18,132 nt of DNA from Ruminococcus flavefaciens. Its GTDB lineage: Bacteria; Bacillota; Clostridia; Oscillospirales; Ruminococcaceae. Positions 8,153-15,713 of this stretch are shown in pieces. Under the pieces are notes generated by a model that ran no database searches, was not told the origin of the DNA, and saw only the letters and a list, made by a program, of their open reading frames with translations. The translations under genes were made by a program, and so were the position numbers. The stretch lies in assembly GCA_002373775.1 (NCBI GenBank), contig DFJW01000048.1, positions 1 to 18,132 on the forward strand. The letters are read 5' to 3'. Positions within the stretch are counted from its first letter, which is position 1. The number at the start of each line of letters is the position of its first letter.

Positions 8153-8521
8153 ATGGCAAGAATAGCCGGTGTTGACCTTCCCAAGAATAAGAGAATCGAG
8201 ATAGGACTCACTTATATCTACGGAATCGGTCGTCAGACTGCAACAGATATCCTCGCTAATACAGGCGTTGATCCTGACATCAGAGTCAAGGACCTCGCTG
8301 AGGAGGATGTAGCTAAGCTTCGTGACTATATCGACGCACATTACACAGTTGAGGGTGATCTCCGCCGTGAGGTAGCACTCAACATCAAGAGACTCGTTGA
8401 GATAGGCTGCTACAGAGGCGTTCGTCACAGAAAGGGCCTGCCCGTAAGAGGACAGAGAACCAAGACCAACGCAAGAACTCGTAAAGGTCCTGTAAAGACT
8501 ATCGCTAACAAGAAGAAGTAA
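8153..8521 (+). CDS. rpsM: 30S ribosomal protein S13
   Basis: S13 is in the head of the small subunit and makes intersubunit bridges and P-site tRNA contacts. The 122-residue product begins [20 protein letters not shown] and shows [14 protein letters not shown] (helix-two-turn-helix), [17 protein letters not shown] and [19 protein letters not shown]. The basic tail ends [18 protein letters not shown] precedes the start. The 35-base gap from rpmJ contains the 12-base palindrome TTAATGCATTAA (8123-8134) just before the ribosome binding site. Confidence 0.98.
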   Translation: MARIAGVDLPKNKRIEIGLTYIYGIGRQTATDILANTGVDPDIRVKDLAEEDVAKLRDYIDAHYTVEGDLRREVALNIKRLVEIGCYRGVRHRKGLPVRGQRTKTNARTRKGPVKTIANKKK

Positions 8522-8535
8522 GGAGGTCATGAGCT

Positions 8536-8940
8536 TTGGCACAGCAGAAGGGTAAAAAAGTCACTACGATCAGAAGACGTAGAGAGCGTAAGAATATCGA
8601 GAGCGGCGCTGTTCATATCCAGTCCACTTTCAATAACACCATCGTTACTATCACTGATACACAGGGCAATGCGATCTCATGGGCAAGCGCAGGCGAGCTC
8701 GGCTTCAGAGGTTCAAAGAAGTCCACTCCTTTCGCAGCACAGACAGCTGCTGAGACAGCAGCAAAGGCTGCTATGGAGCACGGTCTCAAGAACGTAGAAG
8801 TATACGTTAAGGGACCTGGTGCAGGTCGTGAGGCTGCTATCAGAGCACTCCAGACCGTTGGCCTCGAGGTAAGAATGATCAAGGATGTAACTCCTATTCC
8901 CCACAATGGATGCCGTCCGCCTAAGAGACGCCGCGTCTGA
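8536..8940 (+). CDS. rpsK: 30S ribosomal protein S11
   Basis: S11 is a platform protein of the small subunit that contacts mRNA near the E site. The 134-residue product has [38 protein letters not shown] and [19 protein letters not shown]. The end is [19 protein letters not shown] with [16 protein letters not shown]. All match the family. The start is TTG at 8536, with AAGGAGG at 8520-8526 upstream. The nearby ATG at 8529 is out of frame. A TTG start on so abundant a protein is uncommon but fits the ribosome binding site and the conserved N terminus. Confidence 0.97.
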   Translation: MAQQKGKKVTTIRRRRERKNIESGAVHIQSTFNNTIVTITDTQGNAISWASAGELGFRGSKKSTPFAAQTAAETAAKAAMEHGLKNVEVYVKGPGAGREAAIRALQTVGLEVRMIKDVTPIPHNGCRPPKRRRV

Positions 8941-8960
8941 TCACAGAGGAGGTAATTGCA

Positions 8961-9560
8961 ATGGCAGTACAGAAAGAACCTATTCTTAAAAAGTGCAGAT
9001 ACTTAGGTATCAGCCCTGCGGTTATGGGCGTTTCCAAGAAGGAGTCCATCCGCTTCAAGAATGCAAATAACAGAAAGAAGATCTCTGAGTACGGTCTCCA
9101 GCTGAAGGAAAAGCAGAAGCTGAAGTTCATCTATGGCGTACTTGAGAAGCAGTTCTATCACTACTTCGAGATCGCTGAGAAGATGGAAGGCAAGGCTGGT
9201 GATAACCTTATCACAGTTCTCGAATCCAGACTCGACAGCGTAGTTTACAGAATGGGCCTTGCTCTTACAAGAAGAGAAGCAAGACAGCTCGTTGTACACA
9301 GCCACTACACTGTAAATGGCAAGAAGGTAAATATCCCTTCCTATAGAGTAAAGGTTGGCGACGTTATCGCTCTCCGTGAGAAGGACAGAACTTCCGAGAA
9401 GTTCAAGACCACAGTTGAAGAGACAAAGGACAGGATCGTTCCTGTATGGCTCGATGCAAAGAAGGACGACTTCTCTGCAACAGTAACTCGCATGCCTTCA
9501 GCTGAGGACATTGACTACGAGGTAGCAACACACCTTATCGTCGAGCTGTACTCCAAGTAA
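8961..9560 (+). CDS. rpsD: 30S ribosomal protein S4
   Basis: S4 starts 16S rRNA folding and lines the mRNA entry pore. The 199-residue product opens MAVQKEPILKKCRYLGISPA, not with the MARYTGP-type start of the classic form, and has no CxxC zinc knuckle. From NNRKKISEYGLQLKEKQKLK onward it follows the S4 core (FIYGVLEKQF). The S4 RNA-binding domain is clear: LESRLDSVVYRMGLALTRRE, then ARQLVVHSHYTVNGKKVNIP. It ends VATHLIVELYSK. I recall this N-terminal form from other Clostridia. GAGGAGG precedes the ATG. It leads directly to rpoA, as in the alpha operon. Confidence 0.97.
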   Translation: MAVQKEPILKKCRYLGISPAVMGVSKKESIRFKNANNRKKISEYGLQLKEKQKLKFIYGVLEKQFYHYFEIAEKMEGKAGDNLITVLESRLDSVVYRMGLALTRREARQLVVHSHYTVNGKKVNIPSYRVKVGDVIALREKDRTSEKFKTTVEETKDRIVPVWLDAKKDDFSATVTRMPSAEDIDYEVATHLIVELYSK

Positions 9561-9626
9561 TCTTTTGGATCTGCTTGATCGCGCAGCAAACGAAAAATAC
9601 ATCAATTGCGAAATAGGAGGGTTTTT

Positions 9627-10592
9627 ATGCTGGAAAAAATCAATAAGCCTGATATAGATATTGTCGAGCTTAAAAGTGACGGCAAATACGGCAAATTCGT
9701 TTTAGCACCGCTGGAGCGTGGATACGGTATAACACTTGGAAACAGCCTCAGACGTGTGCTGCTCTCCTCACTTCCGGGTGTGGCTGTTACCTCCGTAAAG
9801 CTTTCGGGCAAGGACGGTACGGTCCATCATGAATTGTCAACGATTCCGGGCGTAAAGGAAGACGTTACGGAAATTATCCTCAGTATCAAGGGACTTACAG
9901 CTAAGCTCTACGGAGAAGGTCCCAAGACAGTATATATAGAAGCAGAGGGCGAATGTGAGATCACTGCTGGTGATATCAAGACCGATTCAGAGGTCAACAT
10001 CCTCGATCCCGGTATGCACATCGCAACACTGGGCAAGGACGCAAAGCTCTATATGGAGATAACTATTGACAGAGGCAGAGGATATGTTTCAGCCGAAAGG
10101 AACAAGAAGCAGATAAATTTGCCAGTCGATGTGATCGCCGTTGACAGCATCTATACCCCTGTTCTCAAGGTAAACTATACTGTAGAAGATACAAGACTTG
10201 GTCAGGTCACTGACTATGACAAGCTCACAATGGAGGTATGGACCGACGGTACTATCTCCGCAAAGGAAGCACTGTCACAGGCAGCGAACCTCCTGGGCGA
10301 GCATCTGAAGCTGTTCATCGACCTCTCAGAAGAGGCTGGACTTGCTGAAGTGCTTGTTGAGAAGGACGAGAAGGGTAAGGAAAAAATTCTCGAGATGACT
10401 ATTGAGGATCTTGACTTGTCCGTGCGCTCATTCAACTGTCTCAAGCGCGCAGGAATCAATACCGTTGATGACTTGATAAATAAGTCTGAGGAAGAAATGA
10501 TGAAGGTTAGAAACCTTGGAAAGAAATCCTTCGACGAAGTTAAGGAGAAGCTCCAGTCACTGGGCTTCGACCTCAGCTCAGAAGAGGAATAA
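9627..10592 (+). CDS. rpoA: RNA polymerase alpha subunit
   Basis: The alpha dimer is the assembly platform of RNA polymerase, and its C-terminal domain reads upstream promoter elements. The product is 321 residues. The N-terminal domain (1 to about 235) contains [20 protein letters not shown] and the [18 protein letters not shown] segment. The C-terminal domain (about 257-315) contains [14 protein letters not shown] and [16 protein letters not shown]. It keeps the DNA-contact residues equivalent to E. coli R265, N268, G296, K298 and S299. ATG at 9627 is chosen because TAGGAGGG lies just upstream. A TTG seven codons earlier has no such site. Confidence 0.98.
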   Translation: MLEKINKPDIDIVELKSDGKYGKFVLAPLERGYGITLGNSLRRVLLSSLPGVAVTSVKLSGKDGTVHHELSTIPGVKEDVTEIILSIKGLTAKLYGEGPKTVYIEAEGECEITAGDIKTDSEVNILDPGMHIATLGKDAKLYMEITIDRGRGYVSAERNKKQINLPVDVIAVDSIYTPVLKVNYTVEDTRLGQVTDYDKLTMEVWTDGTISAKEALSQAANLLGEHLKLFIDLSEEAGLAEVLVEKDEKGKEKILEMTIEDLDLSVRSFNCLKRAGINTVDDLINKSEEEMMKVRNLGKKSFDEVKEKLQSLGFDLSSEEE

Positions 10593-10626
10593 ACTACCCC
10601 TATAAATCGAAAAGGAGTGAATTACA

Positions 10627-10968
10627 ATGCCGGGTACAAGAAAGCTGGGCAGAACAACTGACCATAGAAAGGCAATGCTCAGAGGCATGGTAACTTACCT
10701 TCTGGAGAACGGTCAGATAACAACTACCGTTACCAGAGCAAAGGAAGTTCGTGCAGTTGCCGAGAAAATGATAACCATCGGTAAGAATAATGATCTGCAC
10801 TCCAAGCGTCAGGTTTACGCTTATGTAACAAAGGAGTCCGTAGCTAAGAAGCTTTTCGACGAAATTGCTCCTAACTACGCAGAGAGAAACGGCGGTTACA
10901 CACAGATCGTAAAGATCGGTCCTCGCCGCGGTGATGCTGCTGAAATGGCAGTTATCAAGCTTGTCTGA
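10627..10968 (+). CDS. rplQ: 50S ribosomal protein L17
   Basis: L17 is an early-assembly protein near the peptide exit of the large subunit. The 113-residue product has [20 protein letters not shown] at the start, [20 protein letters not shown] in the middle, and [20 protein letters not shown] with the end KLV. This is the standard short L17. AAAGGAG precedes the ATG. It is the last gene of the alpha operon here, with a strong terminator 14 bases after the stop. Confidence 0.98.
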   Translation: MPGTRKLGRTTDHRKAMLRGMVTYLLENGQITTTVTRAKEVRAVAEKMITIGKNNDLHSKRQVYAYVTKESVAKKLFDEIAPNYAERNGGYTQIVKIGPRRGDAAEMAVIKLV

Positions 10969-10981
10969 TCATCAATAAAAG

Positions 10982-11006
10982 AAGCCTCCCGTCAGCGGGA
11001 GGCTTT
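10982..11006 (+). terminator. Rho-independent terminator after rplQ
   Basis: AAGCCTCCCG and CGGGAGGCTT pair perfectly (10 bp) around the four-base loop TCAG, followed by TCTTG. It lies 14 bases after the rplQ stop and closes the ribosomal superoperon. The T-run is short. The AAAA upstream of the stem would give a U-rich tail on the other strand, so some bidirectional action is possible. Confidence 0.9.
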
Positions 11007-11032
11007 CTTGTGTATGCGTGAAATTTTAAAGA

Positions 11033-11072
11033 AAAGCCGCAGTTTTCCGGAGTTACCGGATACTGCGGCTTT
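11033..11072 (-). terminator. Terminator of the minus-strand yloU-yloV unit
   Basis: AAAGCCGCAGT (11033-11043) pairs with ACTGCGGCTTT (11062-11072) over 11 bp. The stem is extended after a small bulge by TCCGG/CCGGA around the loop AGTTA. Read on the minus strand, the stem ends in GGCTTTTCTTT, a U-rich tail. It starts 20 bases after the yloV-like stop and faces the rplQ terminator 27 bases away, giving a convergent terminator pair in this 123-base gap. Confidence 0.88.
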
Positions 11073-11091
11073 GCGTTTATGAAGATCTGTC

Positions 11092-12747
11092 TCACTCGAC
11101 TGAGATGATGTAGTAGTAGACAGGCTGACCGCCGTTTACGACCATGACTTCCAGCTTGTCGCCGAACTTGTTCTGGATGAACTGCTGGAGCTGCTCGGCG
11201 TTCTCTTCCGGCACATCAGCGCCGTGGATGAGAGTGACGTAATTTGCATCGCCCTTAGCCAGCTTCTTGACCAGCTTATAAGTAGCCTTGTTGATGTCCT
11301 TCTCGGTGAAGGAGAGCTTGCCGTTTTCGAGGGCGAGGATCTCGCCTTCCTTGATAGCATGACCTTCGAATTCAGAATCTCTTGCGGCAAAGGTAACGAG
11401 ACCGGTCTGTACCTTCTCGAAAGCCTTTGTCATATTTATCCTGTTATCTGAAAGGCCGAGTGAATCATCAAAAGCAAGCATAGCTGCGATACCCTGCGGG
11501 ATGGTTCTGGTCTGGAGCACGCAGACCTTTCTGTCTGTGAGCTTGACAGCCTGCTCGGCAGCCATGATGATGTTCTTGTTATTGGGGAGCACGAAAACTG
11601 TGCTTGCAGGTGTTTTGAGGATAGCGCGGAGGATATCGTCGGTAGAGGGATTCATGGTCTGACCGCCCTTTACGACTACATCAGCTCCCAGATCCTTGAA
11701 CATAGCTTCAAGTCCGTGACCGGCAGCAACAGCCACAAAGCCGAACTGCTTCTCCGGCTCAGCAGGCGCAAGACCTTCTTCAGCAGCCTTTGCCTCTTTG
11801 ACCTTGTTCTCGTGCTGTATCTTCATATTCTCTATCTTAGGACGGGGATCATTGATGAACCAGCCGAATTCCAGTCCCTTCTGGAGAGCATTTCCGGGGT
11901 TGTCGGTATGTACATGCACCTTTATTATCTTCTCGTCATCAACGACTACAACGCAGTCGCCGATAGTTTCAAGGTATGCACGGAGCATGAACACATCCGG
12001 GCAGCCCTCTTTCTTTTCCAGCATGAATTCGGTGCAGTAAGTGTAATTTATCTCATCATCGTACTCGCTTACAGCAGTGCGGAATGAATCAACTGTGGGT
12101 TCGCTTCCCTGTGCAGGCACTGTAGCTTCTGCGATAGCTCCGCCGTCGAACACATCAGTCATTGCGCGGAAGATGATGCAGAGTCCCTTGCCGCCGGCGT
12201 CAACAACTCCAGCCTTTTTGAGCTGGGGAAGCATCTCTGTAGTCTGGGCGAGCATATTCTCAGCCTCTTCACAGATGTCCTTCCAGAATGTGACTTCGTC
12301 GCTGGTCTGAGCAGCTGTTTCTCTTGCCTTGGCAGCAGCAGCCTTCACAACAGTGAGAATAGTACCTTCCACCGGCTTCATAACTGCCTTATACGCAGCC
12401 TCAACGCCGAGTTCGAGAGCATCGGCAAAGTTGTCACAGGAAGCTTCTGTGCAGCCTGCAAGTCCTTTGGAAAAGCCTCTGAATATAAGTGAAAGTATAA
12501 CACCGGAGTTTCCTCTTGCACCTCTGAGGAATGCCGAAGCAGCAGTTGCAGCGACTTCTGAAACGGGTGCGGAATCGTCGAGCCTTTTGAGTTCGGCAAC
12601 GGAATTTCCGATGGTCATGGACATATTAGTACCGGTATCACCGTCAGGTACGGGGTAGACGTTGAGTTCATCCACTTCGCGTTTTCTGTTGTTTATTGTT
12701 ATTGCAGCGGAGATGACAGCGTCTCTCAGAATAGAACCGTTTATCAC
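11092..12747 (-). CDS. fakA: DAK2-domain protein, YloV/FakA type (fatty acid kinase catalytic subunit-like)
   Basis: FakA-type proteins phosphorylate exogenous fatty acids bound to a FakB (DegV-family) partner, feeding phospholipid synthesis. The 551-residue product has an N-terminal DhaL-like kinase domain (about 8-205). It includes NVYPVPDGDTGTNMSMT (metal-binding D35 and D37), RGARGNSGVILS (75-86) and VDAGGKG (182-188). A middle region carries VHVHTDNPG (277-285), and the C-terminal domain contains GGQTMNPSTDD (361-371). Length fits YloV (about 550). GTG at 12747 is the start, with GGAGG upstream. No fakB is in this window. Kinase function is inferred from family. Confidence 0.9.
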   Translation of the reverse strand: MINGSILRDAVISAAITINNRKREVDELNVYPVPDGDTGTNMSMTIGNSVAELKRLDDSAPVSEVAATAASAFLRGARGNSGVILSLIFRGFSKGLAGCTEASCDNFADALELGVEAAYKAVMKPVEGTILTVVKAAAAKARETAAQTSDEVTFWKDICEEAENMLAQTTEMLPQLKKAGVVDAGGKGLCIIFRAMTDVFDGGAIAEATVPAQGSEPTVDSFRTAVSEYDDEINYTYCTEFMLEKKEGCPDVFMLRAYLETIGDCVVVVDDEKIIKVHVHTDNPGNALQKGLEFGWFINDPRPKIENMKIQHENKVKEAKAAEEGLAPAEPEKQFGFVAVAAGHGLEAMFKDLGADVVVKGGQTMNPSTDDILRAILKTPASTVFVLPNNKNIIMAAEQAVKLTDRKVCVLQTRTIPQGIAAMLAFDDSLGLSDNRINMTKAFEKVQTGLVTFAARDSEFEGHAIKEGEILALENGKLSFTEKDINKATYKLVKKLAKGDANYVTLIHGADVPEENAEQLQQFIQNKFGDKLEVMVVNGGQPVYYYIISVE

Positions 12748-12785
12748 AGTAAAGCCTCCAATTCAGATAATGCGTACCGCTATGG

Positions 12786-13145
12786 TCACGCAGTCATATC
12801 GTCAACAAACACGTTGACCTTGTTCACCTTGACGCCGGCAGATTCCTCAACGGTAAAAGTTACCTTGTGGATGATGCTGCTGACAGCGGCAGGGATATTT
12901 GTACCGTAAGTGACCTTGATATGCAGGTCGATGATAAGACCGCCGTTTTTGTCAGTACGAAGTGCAACGCCTTTCTGCTTTTTGTAAGCCTTGCCGAACG
13001 TCATTGCAGAGGCGGCAGAATGGAAAGTGTTGATGCTGCATACATCAGCAACTCCGAAGCAGGCTGTTACTGCGTGTCTTACTATCTCAGTCAGATAGTT
13101 TTCAGATATCGTTATCTTTCCGATGTGATTTTCAAATCCGACCAT
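12786..13145 (-). CDS. Asp23/YloU family protein
   Basis: This 119-residue protein belongs to the Asp23/Gls24/YloU group of small proteins linked to envelope stress and membrane anchoring. The exact function is unclear. It shows GKITISENYLTEIVRHAVTA, then CFGVADV, a GGLIIDLHIKVTYGTNIPA strand and a C-terminal KVTFTVEESAGVKVNKVNVF, which is the family pattern. I chose ATG at 13145. It lies 8 bases from GGAG, whereas the GTG at 13154 would touch the ribosome binding site. It is co-oriented with the YloV-like gene (38-base gap), the same pairing as yloU-yloV in B. subtilis. Confidence 0.88.
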   Translation of the reverse strand: MVGFENHIGKITISENYLTEIVRHAVTACFGVADVCSINTFHSAASAMTFGKAYKKQKGVALRTDKNGGLIIDLHIKVTYGTNIPAAVSSIIHKVTFTVEESAGVKVNKVNVFVDDMTA

Positions 13146-13206
13146 TACGATCACTCCTTTTTGTCAAAAGATGTACAGCCATATTACTAATGACCGTATC
13201 AAGACA

Positions 13207-13235
13207 ATTATATCATACAATACAGAAAATATCAA
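13207..13235 (-). promoter_or_regulatory. Sigma-A-type promoter for the yloU-yloV unit
   Basis: On the minus strand TTGATA (plus 13235-13230) is followed by a 17-base spacer and TATAAT (plus 13212-13207). TG one base before the -10 makes it an extended -10. Five of six -35 bases and all six -10 bases match consensus. The expected start is near 13200, giving a leader of about 55 bases before the ATG at 13145. Confidence 0.8.
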
Positions 13236-13282
13236 GTGCAGAAACGAAAAAAAACAGCATCCGCAGTTCCCGATTTTTGGTG

Positions 13283-13311
13283 TTTACATCTCATTTGATT
13301 TGTGGTATAAT
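13283..13311 (+). promoter_or_regulatory. Sigma-A-type promoter for the cation transporter gene
   Basis: TTTACA (13283-13288), a 17-base spacer and TATAAT (13306-13311), with TG at 13303-13304 forming an extended -10. Transcription would start near 13318, about 50 bases before the chosen ATG. It is divergent to the yloU promoter, with the two -35 boxes about 47 bases apart. The leader is too short for a yybP-ykoY type manganese riboswitch. Confidence 0.8.
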
Positions 13312-13368
13312 ATCATCATGTGTTTCAATATATATTGCATACATATAATGCAGATAAGGAGCATGATG

Positions 13369-14475
13369 ATGGAACGCGACAGTATCATAATCAGGACAAG
13401 TGTGATAGGTATAGTGTCAAATGTGCTGCTGGCATCTTTCAAGGCGGCAGTGGGACTTATAGCAGGCTCGATAGCTATAGTACTTGATGCCGTAAACAAT
13501 CTCAGCGATGCACTTTCGTCCGTTATAACCATAATAGGCACTAAACTCGCCGGCAAGAAGCCGGATAAGGAACATCCCTACGGACACGGCAGAGTTGAAT
13601 ATATAACAGCTGTTGTGATCGCGGTCATCGTATTGTATGCCGGTCTGACCTCTCTCATAGAATCGGTGAAGAAGATAATTTCCCCGGAAACGCCGGATTA
13701 TAGTCCGGCCTCACTTATAATAGTGGGAGCAGCCGTTGCAGTAAAGCTTATACTCGGCAGATATGTCCGCAGTACAGGCGAGAAAGTCAGCTCTGATTCT
13801 CTCGTAGCATCGGGTAAGGATGCTCTTATGGATGCGGTGATATCGGCTTCCACACTGGCTGCCGCTGTCATATTCCTCGCTGCCGGAGTAAGTCTTGAAG
13901 CGTGGCTCGGAGCGATGATCTCTATCGTTATTATCCGTGCCGGAATAGAAATGCTCAGGGAGAGCATCTCTGACATACTCGGCGAGCGTGCCGACGGAGA
14001 ATTCACAAAGCAGATCAGGCAGACCGTTGCCTCATTCCCGGAAGTCAGCGGAGTATATGACCTGATACTACACAATTACGGTCCGGATATGATGATAGGC
14101 TCTGTCCATATCGAAGTACCGGATGTGATGACGGCGGACAGGATAGACGTGCTGGAACGCAGCATTTCGGCAAAGGTAATGGAAGAGCACGGCGTCATCC
14201 TTGCAGGTATAGGGATATATTCCGTCAACACGACCAATGACCGTGCAGCACAGATACACGAAGACATCCGCAGAACAGTCATGGCACATGAATTCGTGCT
14301 CCAGATGCACGGCTTCTATCTTGATGACGAAAAGAAAAACATCACTTTTGATATAATACTCGACTTTGCTGCACCTGACCGCGAAAAGCTCTATAATGAG
14401 ATAAGGGACGAGATAGGCGGCAAGTATCCGGACTATAAGGTATCGGTGACACTGGATGTCGATGTGAGCGATTGA
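13369..14475 (+). CDS. Cation diffusion facilitator family transporter, predicted Mn(2+) exporter
   Basis: CDF proteins are membrane antiporters that push divalent metals out of the cell in exchange for protons. The 368-residue product has about six membrane spans (residues about 10-32, 36-58, 78-98, 114-133, 157-174, 178-195). The motif HPYGHGRVEY (69-78) follows the second span. A C-terminal cytosolic domain of about 170 residues follows and is longer than the minimal family form. The metal tetrad reads N43/D47 in span 2 (NNLSD) and D151/D155 in span 5 (DALMD). That is the Asn-Asp-Asp-Asp set described for manganese exporters such as MntE, in contrast to HDHD zinc types. Of three adjacent ATGs I chose 13369 because it sits 7 bases from AAGGAG. 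Substrate is inferred. Confidence 0.88.
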   Translation: MERDSIIIRTSVIGIVSNVLLASFKAAVGLIAGSIAIVLDAVNNLSDALSSVITIIGTKLAGKKPDKEHPYGHGRVEYITAVVIAVIVLYAGLTSLIESVKKIISPETPDYSPASLIIVGAAVAVKLILGRYVRSTGEKVSSDSLVASGKDALMDAVISASTLAAAVIFLAAGVSLEAWLGAMISIVIIRAGIEMLRESISDILGERADGEFTKQIRQTVASFPEVSGVYDLILHNYGPDMMIGSVHIEVPDVMTADRIDVLERSISAKVMEEHGVILAGIGIYSVNTTNDRAAQIHEDIRRTVMAHEFVLQMHGFYLDDEKKNITFDIILDFAAPDREKLYNEIRDEIGGKYPDYKVSVTLDVDVSD

Positions 14476-14486
14476 GGAGCAGAATA

Positions 14487-15257
14487 ATGAAGAGACTTTT
14501 ATTTATAGGAGACGTAGTCGGCAAGGCAGGATGCGATTTTCTTGCATCGAAGCTGAGGTCAGTCAAGCAGCTGTACGGCGTAGACATCACGGTGGTGAAC
14601 GGTGAGAATTCAGCACAGGGCAATGGCGTCACACGAGCCTCCGTGGATATGATAGTTCAGGCAGGAGCCGATATCATAACGACCGGCAACCATGCTTTCC
14701 GCCGTAAGGAGGGCATGGAGGTGTATGAAGAGGACTATATCATCAGACCAGCAAATTATCCCGAGGGCGGATGCGTCGGAAAAGGCGTCTGCATATTTGA
14801 TGCAGGTGCATATTCGATAGCTGTTGTCAATCTCATGGGCACCGTCTATATGGATGCGCTGGACAATCCGTTCACCAAGATAGACGAACTGCTTGAAGGT
14901 ATCAATTGCCGCAATATATTTGTGGATTTCCACGCAGAAGCAACATCAGAAAAGAAGGCGATGGGTTTTTATCTGGACGGCAGAGTGACCGGAGTGTTCG
15001 GCACTCACACTCATGTCCAGACAGCTGATGAGTGTGTGCTCAGCGGAGGCACAGCGTACATAACCGATGCCGGCATGACAGGTCCGGAGGATTCGTGCCT
15101 TGGCGTTGAAAAGTCCGCTGTCATAAATATGATGCGCTTTCACATGCCGGCAAGGTTCAAAGAGGCTGAGGGAAGCTGTTTTATGTGCGGAGTGGTTGTG
15201 GATTTTGACGAAAAATGCGGCAAATCGCACAAAATTGAAAGAATAATTATAAGATAA
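14487..15257 (+). CDS. ymdB: YmdB-family metallophosphoesterase
   Basis: YmdB is a dinuclear-metal phosphodiesterase that acts on 2',3'-cyclic nucleotides and affects biofilm and sporulation-linked regulation in B. subtilis. The 256-residue product carries the conserved metal ligands: D9 (FIGDVVGK), E40/N41 (NGENSAQG), N68/H69 (TGNHAF), H149 (DFHAEATSEK) and H174/H176 (GTHTHVQT). The usual GNHTWD is replaced by GNHAFR, but the ligands remain. ATG at 14487 follows GAGGAG at 14474-14479. The gene starts 11 bases after the transporter stop, so the two are probably co-transcribed. spoVS follows, the same neighbour as in B. subtilis. Confidence 0.93.
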   Translation: MKRLLFIGDVVGKAGCDFLASKLRSVKQLYGVDITVVNGENSAQGNGVTRASVDMIVQAGADIITTGNHAFRRKEGMEVYEEDYIIRPANYPEGGCVGKGVCIFDAGAYSIAVVNLMGTVYMDALDNPFTKIDELLEGINCRNIFVDFHAEATSEKKAMGFYLDGRVTGVFGTHTHVQTADECVLSGGTAYITDAGMTGPEDSCLGVEKSAVINMMRFHMPARFKEAEGSCFMCGVVVDFDEKCGKSHKIERIIIR

Positions 15258-15280
15258 TCTACAAACTTTATCTGAAAGTA

Positions 15281-15309
15281 TTGATTTTTCCTGAAATATC
15301 GTTTATACT
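15281..15309 (+). promoter_or_regulatory. Promoter-like sequence upstream of spoVS
   Basis: TTGATT (15281-15286), a 17-base spacer and TATACT (15304-15309) fit a sigma-A promoter, with a start near 15316. CTATA (15308-15312) and TATAG (15320-15324) form a short inverted repeat over the expected start site. In B. subtilis spoVS uses the sporulation sigma factor sigma-H. I do not see a clear sigma-H site here. Confidence 0.6.
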
Positions 15310-15370
15310 ATACTTGTACTATAGCCGCATGGCATTATACTACAAATTTTTCCAACAGGAGGTCATTACC

Positions 15371-15631
15371 ATGGAGATCTTAAAAGTATCATCACATTCA
15401 TCACCAAACTCTGTAGCAGGCGCTATTGCAGGCGTTATCCGTGAGCAGAAGGCTGTTGAAGTTCAGGCAGTCGGAGCAGGCGCAGCAAATCAGGCAATCA
15501 AGGCTATAGCTATTGCAAGAGGCTATCTTGCTCCTATCGGCATTGACCTTATCTGCATCCCTGCTTTCGCAAACATCCAGATCGACGGCGAAGAGAGGAC
15601 AGCAATAAAGCTTATATGTGAGCAGAGATAA
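15371..15631 (+). CDS. spoVS: Stage V sporulation protein S
   Basis: SpoVS is a small Alba-like protein needed for a late step in sporulation and septation control in B. subtilis. It also occurs in bacteria that are not known to form spores. The 86-residue product has the exact family length. It begins MEILKVSSHSSPNSVAGAIA and contains the near-invariant AVGAGAANQAIKAIAIARGY, followed by IDLICIPAFANIQIDGEERT and AIKLICEQR. ATG at 15371 follows AGGAGG with 8 bases between. It lies downstream of ymdB in a conserved pair, with its own promoter-like sequence and terminator. Confidence 0.96.
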   Translation: MEILKVSSHSSPNSVAGAIAGVIREQKAVEVQAVGAGAANQAIKAIAIARGYLAPIGIDLICIPAFANIQIDGEERTAIKLICEQR

Positions 15632-15644
15632 GATCAGATCTTAT
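15628..15644. repeat. Palindrome over the spoVS stop codon
   Basis: ATAAGATC and GATCTTAT are perfect 8-base arms around a single A. The left arm contains the spoVS stop (15629-15631). It lies eight bases upstream of the spoVS terminator stem. It could be a protein site or an RNA stem that blocks the ribosome-free 3' end. No function can be read from sequence. Confidence 0.5.
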
Positions 15645-15652
15645 GAATGATC

Positions 15653-15680
15653 GGGCGGACTTGTGCCGCCCTTTTGTTTT
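15653..15680 (+). terminator. Rho-independent terminator after spoVS
   Basis: GGGCGG pairs with CCGCCC around the seven-base loop ACTTGTG, followed directly by TTTTGTTTT. The stem is short but all G-C, and the T-run is strong. It stands 21 bases after the spoVS stop and 33 bases before the recG ATG, so recG would depend on read-through or on a start inside this gap. Confidence 0.85.
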
Positions 15681-15713
15681 GATATCATACAGCACGCAAT
15701 TGGAGGAAATGAT

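Noticed and set aside
9561..9626. Promoter between rpsD and rpoA (TTGATC and TACATC with 17 bases)
   Set aside because: The -10 match is poor, and rpoA is expected to be read from the upstream operon.
11716..12658. Long plus-strand open frames across the yloV-like gene, and minus-strand frames across rplN, rpsE and recG
   Set aside because: They have no ribosome binding sites or recognisable domains and lie wholly opposite well-identified genes. They are by-products of codon bias.
13171..13368. In-frame upstream extension of the CDF transporter by 66 codons
   Set aside because: It would cover the promoter, has no ribosome binding site, reads as low-complexity non-family sequence, and AAGGAG marks the ATG cluster at 13363-13371.
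13312..13368. Possible manganese (yybP-ykoY) riboswitch ahead of the CDF gene
   Set aside because: The leader from the predicted start is only about 50 bases, too short for that aptamer, and the conserved stems are not seen.
15663..15713. Earlier start for RecG
   Set aside because: It begins inside the spoVS terminator. TGGAGG and the family N terminus fix the ATG at 15714.
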